A stretch of DNA of 64,000 bases, taken from the NCBI RefSeq assembly GCF_002288925.2, contig NW_022098076.1, positions 75,469,873 through 75,533,872 on the forward strand, written 5' to 3'. The notes beneath the pieces are model-generated. The model searched no databases. It saw only the letters and a list, made by a program, of their open reading frames with translations, and was not told the origin of the DNA. The position numbers and the translations under genes are program-made. The DNA is from Delphinapterus leucas (lineage: Eukaryota > Chordata > Mammalia > Artiodactyla > Monodontidae). Numbering within the stretch: the first letter of the stretch is position 1; the number at the start of each line of letters is the position of its first letter. Below, in pieces: positions 54,945-64,000 of the stretch.

Positions 54945-56180
54945 CTCATACCCTGCAAAGGGGTGGCAAAGAGAAGAAACCTCAACCTCTTCCAAGGTCT
55001 AAACTCAGTCTCTACGAGTGAGAAAACAGACTCTCAGAGGATTTCAGCTCCTATTCAGGTGTTCAGATTTTCCCTTCTTCCCAAAGAATAAATCAGTTCA
55101 TGCTAAAGTATAGAAGCTCCAAAGGGAAAGAAAAAAAAAAACATGACTTTTAGAAGAAAAAAAAAATTAGACCTATGGTTCCACAATGAATTTGGGAAGA
55201 TCCTAATGATGATGGTTTGAATCCCTCTCCGTGCTTCTTTACTGCGATGTCTCTGTTTGGTTTAGGAAGACTTCCAGGAAAAGCCCCGGGCGATTCATGG
55301 AATCTTCTACATTTACCCCATCTTCTCATGACCCTGAATCCTTGGGAAGGTATTATGCATGGACCTGGAGAGAATTTGAACTCTGTGGGTGGTAGAGTGG
55401 CAGAGAGGTGGTCTTGTGTCTACATGTGCAGAGTACTGCCAACAGCAGCTGTCCACTTAGCCTAACAGGCCTGAGAGGTGGGGGCAGCATCTCTTCTCTC
55501 TACTCTCCCTTGATTTCTGTTACTAAAGCCCCTTGAGTTTTCCTAGTATGTATCCAGTACCAGAGGTGGGGTGGTTATGTTTTATGCCTAAGGAAAGTGA
55601 AGAGGGAAGAAAAAAATATATGACCATAAAAGCAAAGTGGAAAAACTGGAATTGGAAAAATTCTACTAGGGAAACATACAATATGATTAAAGCACTTTAG
55701 ATCCTTTTGGGAAGAGGTGAGCGTGAGGGGGTGGATGGTGATGCTAATAAACAGCACATACTTGGAGCCTCCAAAAGAGCAGGAAACCAGACTCTTTCCA
55801 AGGACAGGGGCGATGCATTTAGAGAGACAACACCCCGGTATTGTCATAGGCAGCCCTGCTATAGACACAGCAAGGCATAGTGCCGGAACCCATGTACTTT
55901 CAAATTCGCAACTCCCTTGGACTATCAGGAATTTTATTTGCCTTTGGAGTGGACCAGCCTTATACACCATAAACATTTCATTCAGGCATTGAGTTTTGGG
56001 CACTGCCTCTCATTTCCTCAGCACTACTCCTGCTGAGAGCTTACCTTCCATCCACTTTCTTTGGCTGAGCCTGATACAGTTAAGCTACAAATCTCCAGTT
56101 GCCCGAGGATGCCAATGTCTTTTCATATACCACTTTTTCTCTAATTCCTCCTCAGGTTTAAATACAGATGCTCTGGTATT
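54945..56180. other. Unique noncoding DNA
   Basis: Two A-runs at 55131-55141 and 55158-55166 without an attached retrocopy. No repeat or gene recognised. Minus-strand frame 56003-55575 (142 codons) has no identifiable domain. Confidence 0.45.
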
Positions 56181-56184
56181 ACCA

Positions 56185-56400
56185 GTAGAATAATGACTCC
56201 CCAAAGCTGTCCACATCCCCCAAAACCTGTGAATACGTTACCTTACGTATCAAAAGGGACTTTGCCAATGTGATTCAATTAAGGACCTTGAGATGGTGAG
56301 AGTATCATGGGTGATTCAGGTGGGTCTAATGTAATCACAAGGGACCCTTAAAGGTGGGAGAGAAGGGCAGAAGAGACAGAGAAGGAGATATGATGATGGA
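56185..56400 (+). repeat. Old LTR fragment (MaLR-like, tentative)
   Basis: 'agaataatgactccccaaagctgtccacatcc', 'acctgtgaatacgttaccttacgtatcaaaagggactttgcc' and 'gtgggtctaatgtaatcacaaggg' are typical of a widespread mammalian LTR. The 3' half is missing. Confidence 0.65.
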
Positions 56401-56574
56401 AGAGGAGGTCAAGCATTATTTCCTCTGGGGACCTTACTGTGTCTTCCTTTACGAGGTCAAATCTTTTCATACAGCCTCCCTTTGTACCATACACTTCTTC
56501 TTCACAGCAATCACCATCACAACTGTGGATGAGCTTGTGTGACTATTTGATTAATGTCTGTGTCTTTTATTAGC

Positions 56575-56680
56575 ACACATGAAGGCAGGGACTATGCCAG
56601 ATTTTGCTTCCTTCTGAAGTCCCAGCCCACACCAGGCACTCAATAAATATTTATTGAATAAATGAGCAAATGAAAGGGTG
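56575..56680 (+). repeat. L2 LINE 3' end
   Basis: 'gaaggcagggactatgcc...cccagcccacaccaggcactcaataaatatttattgaataaatgagcaaatg' is the sense L2 3' terminus. Confidence 0.8.
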
Positions 56681-56684
56681 AACA

Positions 56685-57235
56685 GGATCTAAACCTCCTA
56701 TGGTTCTGAGTATTCTTTAGTGTGGGTGAAAACACAGCAGTGCATGAGGTATCCCACGGATTTGCTCTTTGCCTTCTGTTTTCCTACCTTTGCTCCAACC
56801 AGAATATTTATCTTTACATATGGTCTTAATACATTTCTGCTGAGAGAACAGCAGTATCTGTAATTCCAATCAATGGCTCAAGGGGTTTGGAGCGACGGAA
56901 GATTTCCTTTTTCTAGTTTATGATGTGTATTCAGATCATTCTGATTTTAACTCTTGACCCAGTTGCTCCACCAGCGTACAATGATCTCTGTTGTTAGACT
57001 GGAGATCTCCTGTTGCTTTCCTCTCCTCTGAATGTGAAAGATCATCCACTTATTCCAAGACCGAGGTCCCAAGCCCAGTTTTGCAATACCCCAGGGGGAT
57101 CCCATTTTCAAATTAGCAGAACCAACTTTGTTGAAATTCACTTCAACCTTGGTTTTCTCCTGCATATATTTTTAAAGGGAGTCGTGAAGTGATTGCAAAA
57201 AGTAAGCAATTATAAATACTGAAAAGGCAGATACA
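56685..57235. other. Unique noncoding DNA
   Basis: Nothing recognised. Confidence 0.4.
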
Positions 57236-57239
57236 CTCA

Positions 57240-57430
57240 ACTCAGAGCATTATTGCATACCAACTATGTGTAAACCTCTGAAATAAGGTCTTTTTCCAGC
57301 ACTCTCCTATTGCCCAACAATTGATTGCTTCTGTCTATAGGGCACAGCTAGAACATCTGCGCATTTGACCCTCACAACTTGCCTGGGCGGGAGAAAAGGC
57401 AGGTGTTACTAATCTATTCAAGTATAGAAG
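57240..57430 (-). repeat. MIR-like fragments (weak)
   Basis: 'gagcattattgcataccaactatgtgtaaacc' and 'atttgaccctcacaacttgcctgggcgggagaaaaggcaggtgtt' resemble reverse MIR with an insertion between them. Confidence 0.45.
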
Positions 57431-57434
57431 TCAC

Positions 57435-59500
57435 AAAGTAATTGCTCACTCTCTGTTTACCTGGGCATTTCATCTTTGTTTCCTGGTGCCTCTCATGCTG
57501 CCTAACACATAATTGTCTTGGGTAAGTAATTTTTGAAGGCTTCTTTTTAATAGGAGCATTTTTGACTGACTTTCTCAGCATTACCCAGTTAGTAGATGAA
57601 GGGCTGTGGACTTGCAATCCAGCCATCTGGATTCAGTGCCCTTTCCTCTCTGCAGGCTAGGAGTGCATTCCTCCTGAGGGGCGAGGGATAGTGGGGACAT
57701 GAGGTTTAAAACTACTTGGTACTTAAAGAGTCCTACATGAACAGTGGACACATGGTGGGGAGTTTAAGTCTCTCAAGGCAAAGAAAAGTTAGCACAGAAG
57801 TCAGAAATCATTCAGTTTATTCCGTCAAGCATCAGGAAAAAATGTAGATAGACAACAGACACAAATAAAGGAACAGCGATACCTGGAATCTTCTCCCCAC
57901 CCCAGCTGTGCCCTGAAAACCGGAGAGAACCCCCCAAACCAAGCAAGTCGGGCACACTCCTGACGTGGCATTCAATCCAACCCAGGATGTTTAAAGAAGC
58001 AAAAGACCTGGAGGACATGTATTTCTGGCTCATTAAAGAAAGTTTATTTTCAAATATTTAACATTTCTTTATTAAAGGAGAACAGGCAGGATATAAGCTC
58101 TATAAACTTTCTGAGGAGAGAACATTGCTAACATTCCAAATGGAGAAATTATTGCCTTGTGTGAGAACCCAGCCTTGAGCCTATTTCACTTTACAGGTGG
58201 CTGCGTATGAAATATTTTTCTTACAAGATCGTAATGCATAATGAGTTTTGAAAATTAAAATTGTAGGTGAATTTTTCTTGCTGCTTCATTACTATATCAG
58301 TTAGGGAGGAGGTTTGTGGTTAATCCTCAGGACAGGGTTACCCAAGGCATGCCTTATGATACATGGAATGTCAGCTCAGGGCACCCTGTCCTGCAGAGAT
58401 AAGCTTTCTTCTCAGGTTTTCAGGAACTAGGGTAAGAGTACCAATGGAGGCTCCTGGACTAATCCTTTTCTCTTTCATACCAAGCTCCATCCAGCACCAG
58501 GAGGGGCTCACTCGTGTGAATATGGACATCCTAGGGTCTAACACCCAACTTCCATCCACATCCTTGCAAACCAAATTCCTTGGCCACTCCTCTGGCCCAG
58601 AAATATACACACTGGTGAGGTGGCCTACTCTCCAGAGGGACCTGGGCAAGCTGGTTAGGAAGCCAGCTTGGGACGAGTAGGATAGGGGATTCCAGGTCCC
58701 ACGAATCCAGAAGGGTATGGGTTCCAGATGTGCATATCCCCAACTCCGCAAACTCCTTACTCCACAGGGAGGGGCACCGCTGGAGGAGAGCCAGAAAGGG
58801 GGCCTCTGAAGTGCAGAGCCCAGAAGAGGGAACCTGGCTGCCTCCATCTGGGCTAGTGCTAATCAAATTTAGGAACACTTCACTTAAACTCCCCCAAAGC
58901 CCAAAGTTCCCAGCATAACATGTCATTTTCTCCGGGTTTATGTATTCATGGTCCCCTGCTCTGGCTCATCTCCTGGCAAGTACTACTTCTGTTTCACCTC
59001 ACACTAATCCAAATTTGAAATGCCACCACTTGACACATTTTTAGGAAAAAATATTCTCATGTCAAACATCTTATTTTTAGTCAATTCTACTGAAGACTTG
59101 GGTGTCGAACAGTTCTCTTTTTATCTCTGCTTCCTCCTCTTTCCAAGGAACAAAATGAATTCTATTCTTATCATCAGAAAAAGGGTTGAGAGAGTGTGTG
59201 TGTAATGAGATTGTAATACATGTGTGTCTATACACAAATACACATGTAACTAAATTTCAATAGAAGCGAAACAGACACACGGGGGTCAGCTGAGGCACAT
59301 TAATGACAGAATAAATGACTAAAGGTCTGCAGGGCACAGAGGGTCCCCGGGGCTCCGATTCCTCAGTTCTAAGTTCTAGTTAGAGTTGAGTTTCCCTTGG
59401 ATACCACAAAATGTTTCTGATGAGAAACACCATCATCCATTCACTACCTTTATTTGAGCTAGCTGGACTTTCCATTCATTGCAAAAAATACTGGTTTGTT
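57435..59500. other. Unique noncoding DNA, possible conserved element
   Basis: No gene or repeat named. 58035-58310 is AT-rich with many TAAT/ATTA and TTTATT words and no repeat match; candidate conserved noncoding sequence. Overlapping frames of 105-158 codons at 58363-58926 on both strands have no recognisable product. Confidence 0.4.
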
Positions 59501-59504
59501 TTTC

Positions 59505-59590
59505 ACTATTTTTTCAAATGGGGAAACTGAAATTTAGAAAAATTGTGACTTGCCCAAGGCATGCATCTACTAAGTGTTGGGCCACAAATA
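59505..59590 (-). repeat. MIR fragment
   Basis: 'aaatggggaaactgaaatttagaaaaattgtgacttgcccaaggc' is reverse MIR core. Confidence 0.75.
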
Positions 59591-59591
59591 A

Positions 59592-60210
59592 AACAGCATA
59601 TGTGACTATAATTTCCATGCTCTTTTTCACCCAAAGCCACAAGTTCACTAGGTACACAGGTAGATCGTATCATGGTTTAGCTCATACCTACTGCCTCCCC
59701 TACCCATTCCATGGGAGGAGTATATCTCTCTGCTCCTACTTTTCATCCCAAGAAGAACATGCCTCACTTAGCCACTGTTCTGAGGATCTGGAGAAACATA
59801 GAGTAGACAAAATTAACATATAGCTGGCGCCAAGCCCAGTTTAGATCAAATGATCCCCAGACAACTTGCAGACACATGAATAAGAAATAAATGCTTACTT
59901 TTGTATACCACTGAGCCTTGGGGTGGTTTGTCACACAGAATATATATACATATGCATGTGTGTGTATATACATATCTACACACACATTTTGGTATAAGAT
60001 AGAGAGATAGAGAGAGATACAGAGATGTAGATACAGGTGTCTTATACAGGAACATAATCTGCTACCCTCCAAAATACTGCAAGTAACAGTTTTACCGAAT
60101 GTTTCTCCACCGAATAAGAGAGTCACCAAGAAGTTTCCTTGCTGTGTAGCACTTAACCTGGAAGCCAAAGGTGTACATTGTAGGTTTGCTGTTGCACTCC
60201 GGTTCTGGTA
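59592..60210. other. Noncoding DNA with a TA/CA and GATA-like run
   Basis: 59940-60035 is a mixed microsatellite of TATACA, CACA and AGAGATAG units. No gene seen. Confidence 0.5.
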
Positions 60211-60214
60211 CCAA

Positions 60215-60560
60215 TATTTTTATTAGCCAGCTTTAGTCCTTTATGTTGCAGCAATAAACTACCCAAAAATCTCAGTAGCTTACAACAACAAAGTCTTATT
60301 TCTCACTGACCTTCATGGCAGCTGTAGCTCTTTTCCATGGATCTTTTTAATTCTGAGATCCTGGCTGAAGGAGAAGCCCCTCCCTGGAACATATTATTCT
60401 TGCAAAAGAAGGAAAAGAGCAACAGACCCTGGTGATGCCTTTTAAGGCTTCTGCTCAAAGGTAGCCTTCATTTCTGCTCACATTCCACGTGGCAAATGCA
60501 AGTCACACGGCCAATGTGGGGTGGGTATGCGTAACCCTCTCAAATAGGTCGACATTAACT
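60215..60560. repeat. Old interspersed repeat, family uncertain
   Basis: 'aacaacaaagtcttatttctcac', 'gagatcctggctgaaggagaagcccctccctggaacat', 'aaggcttctgctcaaagg' and 'atgcaagtcacacggcc' follow the same ancient repeat class as 34360-34680; probably LTR-derived. Confidence 0.5.
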
Positions 60561-60599
60561 AATGGAGAACAGCAACACTACAATAACGAGCAACCTCTT

Positions 60600-60830
60600 C
60601 ATCATCCTTCAGGAAGAAGCTCAAAACGTCATCTCCTCAGTATCACTCTGAGGACATCTCCCAGTCCTCTCTGTCCTACAGCATACATTAGATGTGTGAA
60701 AAAATACCTTCAGGACAATGTACTGTCTCCCCTACTACTTAGTGAGCCCTTTGAGGGCAGGGACTATCCTTTATTTTATTCTATTTTCCCAGTACTTAGC
60801 GTAGTCCTTGAGATTTCATTTATTTCTATA
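60600..60830 (+). repeat. L2 LINE 3' fragment
   Basis: 'cttcaggaagaagctcaaaacgtcatctcctcag' then 'gtgagccctttgagggcagggactatcctttattt...cccagtacttagcgtagtcc' is sense L2 3' text. Confidence 0.82.
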
Positions 60831-60964
60831 TTAATGCTTCCTTTAAAAAATTATATAATAATACATGGAACCAATTATAAGATCCAAAAGATGTTAGGAG
60901 AAAGCAATACAGGAAGAGAGGGAGGAAGACCAGAAATTGAGCTTTGCACTTTTTAAAGTCGTTA

Positions 60965-61018
60965 TCTAGATCTAGATCCAGATCCAGATATAGATATAGG
61001 TGTAGGTATAGATATAAA
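60965..61018. repeat. GATCTA/GATATA microsatellite
   Basis: Hexamer-like run: tctagatctagatccagatccagatatagatatagg and onward. Low complexity. Confidence 0.85.
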
Positions 61019-61069
61019 ATACATATACAAGGATAAATATAGAGTAGACAAATGAATTTATAAGCCTAA

Positions 61070-61190
61070 AGTTTGGGAACCATATCTGGGGTGGAGATAC
61101 AAATTTGGGGGTCATCAGCATACAGATGACATTTAAAGCTCTGAGACTTGGTGATACCACCTAGGGAGAAAGTGGAGAAAGAAAAGATTT
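61070..61190 (-). repeat. L2 LINE fragment
   Basis: 'gggaaccatatctgg...aaatttgggggtcatcagcatacagatgacatttaaagc' is reverse L2. Confidence 0.75.
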
Positions 61191-61191
61191 T

Positions 61192-61555
61192 TATCATGTT
61201 TCCCATTGCTTATCTCAGTTCCTAACCTGCCTGAAGTCAGAACTTCAACTGTTTCCTTGGACAGGCTGATTGGTATCTCTTGAATGGGTCTCCTTCACTC
61301 AAGAAGTCAATCTTGAGTGACCACAGGTATCTCATTGAAATGGGAGTATATACTCAGTCTCAAAGCTCAGATTTCATCCTCTTTGTACCCTTAGGCTTAC
61401 CTCAGCATTGGGCTGGTCTATATTCTAGAAGGACCATTAAAGGACATTCCCTTCACCCTTGGACTCCTGCTGCATGTGTCATCCCCACATATGTCTGTCA
61501 CTTCCTTCCCTCCTCCTCTCCCATTTATCATGTTGGTAGAAGGGCAAACTTGTAT
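61192..61555. other. Unique noncoding DNA with a small hairpin
   Basis: Nothing recognised except a perfect 10-bp stem, tcactcaaga (61295-61304) and its complement (61311-61320), around a 6-base loop. Confidence 0.5.
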
Positions 61556-61559
61556 TGAA

Positions 61560-61735
61560 TGTGTAATAAGTGTCAGGAATGATAATGTATGCTTTGCATA
61601 TGCTATCTCATTCCATCCTCACCACAAACTGGTAAGGTAAACATTGACCCAAACTTACTGATGTCATAGCTGAAGCTCAGAGAAGTTAGGTAATGTGACT
61701 ACATCACAGCTAGAAAGGAGCTGGACTCTTGAATG
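61560..61735 (-). repeat. MIR
   Basis: 'ctatctcattccatcctcaccacaaactggtaaggtaaac...gaagctcagagaagttaggtaatgtgactacatcacagctagaaaggagctgg' in reverse MIR order. Confidence 0.82.
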
Positions 61736-61852
61736 GTGCTTCAGTGAAGAGTCCCCATCTCTTTACAAACCACTGAGCTGCCTTACAACAGGAAAGGAGC
61801 TGATACTTGGGAGCTGATACTGGTACTTTGCAGATAAAGAAACATGCATGAA

Positions 61853-61891
61853 AGATAGATGATAGATAGATGGATAGATAGATAGATAGAT
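61853..61891. repeat. GATA microsatellite
   Basis: GATA/TAGA units, about 39 bp, with GATG interruptions. Confidence 0.95.
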
Positions 61892-61939
61892 GGCACATAG
61901 ATGCATGAGAATAGAGATATATAGAAATATTTAGTGTTT

Positions 61940-62152
61940 TTGTTTTTGTTTTTGTTTTTTTGCTCTACGCAGGCCTCTCACTGTTGTGGCCTCTTCCGTT
62001 GCGGAGCACAGGCTCCGGACGCGCAGGCCCAGCGGCCATGGCTCACGGGCCCAGCCGCTCCGCGGCATGTGGGATCTTCCCGGACCGGGGCACGAACCCG
62101 TGTCCCCTGCATCGGCAGGCGGACTCTCAACCACTGCGCCACCAGGGAAGCC
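61940..62152 (-). mobile_element. CHR-type tRNA-derived SINE
   Basis: Minus strand head GGGCTTCCCTGGTGGCGCAGTGG (plus-strand end near 62152), A box TGGCGCAGTGG, B box GGTTCGTGCCC (complement of 62090-62100), CpG-rich body, and an A-rich tail seen as TTTTTG repeats at 61936-61959. TSD not clear; the right flank 'ggaattttttaa' has no good match on the left. Its antisense frames on the plus strand are not genes. Confidence 0.94.
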
Positions 62153-62159
62153 CTGGAAT

Positions 62160-62435
62160 TTTTTAAAACTCAGTACATAGTTCCCTACCTTCTTAAATAG
62201 ATAATGAACAACATAGTTTAAACCTTCCTTCATACGTGTATTTTATGACCATTCTGTGCTCAACATTGTGTCAAGAGCAGTGTTTTTAATTTATTTCAAA
62301 TTAAATTTTGTCCTCAAAAACTCTCAAGTGTTTGTAATCTAGTTGAAGAGGGATAAGAAAGTTCCAAGTATTCCCATACATAGACATTAAGAAAGATCAT
62401 ATTAAGAGGAATAGACAATTCTTTTTAAACGTTGA
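62160..62435. other. Unique noncoding DNA
   Basis: Nothing recognised. Confidence 0.4.
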
Positions 62436-62439
62436 AGAC

Positions 62440-62600
62440 TTTTTAATTTGCAAGACATTTCCCCATACATTATTTCATTTGATCCTCACAATAATTAACA
62501 CTATTTTACAGGTGAAGAAACTGAGGCTTGGAAATTTTTAATACTTTGTTGAAGATTACACAATGAGTACAAGGCTAAAACTGAGAAATAAAACCTAGGG
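62440..62600 (-). repeat. MIR
   Basis: 'acattatttcatttgatcctcacaataattaacactattttacaggtgaagaaactgaggcttgg' is reverse MIR. Confidence 0.88.
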
Positions 62601-62604
62601 TGTC

Positions 62605-63685
62605 ATCTAATGTTCTCATTAATACTGTGATGCTAACTCAGCACTAGTAAAAACTCTCTTATTCTTCAAGACTTTCAGGGAAAGAGATGCCACTCCCTCC
62701 TTCCATCACCCAGGATCCCAGCTCCTTAGGAGATATTGAGTCTTGGTGTTCGTTTCTGTTAAGCTGGGCTTTTGGATTCAGCTGGGTGACGCCTGAGGGA
62801 GAGGGTGGCAGGTGAGAGAATGTGTCTGCTTTGCAGCTCTTGCCAACCCTGGAGAGGTAGCATTTTCTAAAAGAATGCCGGGTTCTCAGAAACACTATTG
62901 ATAATAAGGTTGCTCATTTCTACAATACTGTAACCAGATATTCTAGGAAAACAGACCTGGTTCCAGGAGGGCAGCCATGGTGTTTGGGTTTAAGGTTTGA
63001 GGTGGTTGTTCAAGATGAGCTTTCAGCTGGCCTGCCGACCTGCCACTGGACTGAAGCTAGCCTGCACAATCAGGCCGTTGTGTTAACGGAGAAATCTCAG
63101 GGCTCCTTGGAGCCTAAACCTGGCACGTACTAAAATGGACTTTTCACCTCCTGGGACTCTGGTGAGAATGAAGTGCATGCATGCGTGTGCATGTGTGCGT
63201 GTGTTTCAAATCAGAGGAAACCAGCTCAGGGATTACACAGAATCCCCTCTAGCCTCAGTAAGCTTTGGAGAAAAATGCAAATGCATTTGGATTGAAGAAG
63301 AAGGTCTCAGGCCAATGGGAAACAGGGTGGCACAGAGCAATTTCTCAGCCTTGGCAAGGGTGCAATTTTCCAGGAGGCAGAGTTTCAACTCGTGTGTCTC
63401 CCACAGGCTGGACCGGGGCCCCACAGAGTAATAAATGAAGACTCACATACCACAGACAAGCCTCTATTTCTGCTTAGAGAGTCACAGATTCAAGAACTGA
63501 GCGGGTCATCAATAGGCTGTCCAGCCCAACCCCCTACCTCCTGGACCACTTTCTTTCCATCATACCTCTCACCCTGTGTCTATGTTCTTCATATTGAATG
63601 AGACAGGAAATGAATGCTTACTACATTGAATTATATGCCAGGTGTTTCACTTAACTTATGATGGGAACTACACAGCATGACAATA
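62605..63685. other. Unique noncoding DNA
   Basis: 63175-63206 is a GT/GC alternating purine-pyrimidine run (GCATGCGTGTGCATGTGTGCGTGTG), possible Z-DNA. No gene or other repeat recognised. Confidence 0.45.
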
Positions 63686-63689
63686 GCTA

Positions 63690-63895
63690 ACATTTATGGA
63701 AAGCCTACTAGGTGCAGGCATGGGTCTCAGTGTTGGATACATACTAACTTATATTTAATTCTCACATAGACCCAAGTGGTAGGCTGGGTAAGTATCATCA
63801 TTTTACAGGTGAGGAGACAGAGGCACAGAGAAAGACTCTTGGCTAGCAAGTAAAGGAACTGGGTTTCTGCCCTTCACTCCAGAGGCCTCCACTTA
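63690..63895 (-). repeat. MIR, near full length
   Basis: 'gctaacatttatggaaagcctactaggtgcagg', 'ttatatttaattctcacatagacccaagtgg' and 'attttacaggtgaggagacagaggcacagagaaag' follow reverse MIR order. Confidence 0.88.
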
Positions 63896-64000
63896 ACACA
63901 AAGCCAAGCCTCCAGGCTGGATCCAAACAAGGTTCTCCACCTCAACATGGCACATGGCCTCTTCCTGAGGCCATTCTGGTAAGGTTTCTTCCTCTTCTTC

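Noticed and set aside
58371..58926. Overlapping frames of 131 and 158 codons on the minus strand
   Set aside because: No recognised family, frames overlap each other and a plus-strand frame, and no splice structure is evident.
60489..60956. Plus-strand frame of 155 codons
   Set aside because: It runs across an old repeat and an L2 fragment; the peptide has no domain.

Overview
The window is nuclear DNA of a mammal, almost certainly a cetacean or close relative. The clearest evidence is several copies of the CHR-type tRNA-derived SINE family, with Pol III A-box and B-box like motifs and high-GC bodies, plus a full-length L1 of the cetartiodactyl type. Ancient MIR, L2, MaLR-LTR and hAT (MER5-like) repeats shared by eutherians fill much of the rest. 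I find no cellular protein-coding gene, no exon I can defend, no rRNA or tRNA gene, no CRISPR array and no prokaryotic feature. This is a gene desert or the interior of a very long intron.

Layout. 1-3170 is mostly unique sequence with one MIR. 3174-10528 is a complete L1 insertion on the minus strand: 15-bp target-site duplication with one mismatch, poly(A) at 3189-3199, ORF2 remnant about 3540-7622, ORF1 remnant about 7681-8574, and a CpG-rich 5' UTR/promoter up to 10513 with a YY1-like site at its very start. A CHR SINE has landed inside ORF2 (6011-6225) and both ORFs carry frame breaks, so the element is dead. 10530-20800 is mixed unique sequence with old repeats and a striking inverted duplication (arms 13681-13864 and 14065-14248). 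20800-25260 is an AT-rich ancient L1 on the minus strand, interrupted by an AT microsatellite, a younger L1 3' end and, at its far end, a CHR SINE. 25500-43860 alternates unique DNA with MIR, L2, MER5-like and CHR elements. 43870-50515 is repeat-rich: a tRNA-type SINE with 12-bp TSD, an L2 split by an MLT1-like LTR, a hAT element with a perfect 8-bp TSD, and two truncated L1s. 50515-64000 is mostly unique with MIR/L2 fragments, a CT tract followed by two perfect hairpins, and one more CHR SINE.

There is no operon or gene network to describe. What is worth a second look is structural: a 184-bp-arm inverted repeat, a perfect 30-bp palindrome (47176-47205), two back-to-back perfect hairpins (53190-53265), an almost perfect hairpin in an L1 3' end (49299-49352), a CpG cluster outside any repeat (26161-26194), a strong CTCF-like site (32140-32151), and two candidate conserved noncoding stretches. 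I do not see a previously undescribed biological system. The small perfect palindromes fit local template-switch mutation, which is an inference that alignment to related genomes would test. Repeat family names are from recognition by eye, and boundaries of the old repeats are approximate.
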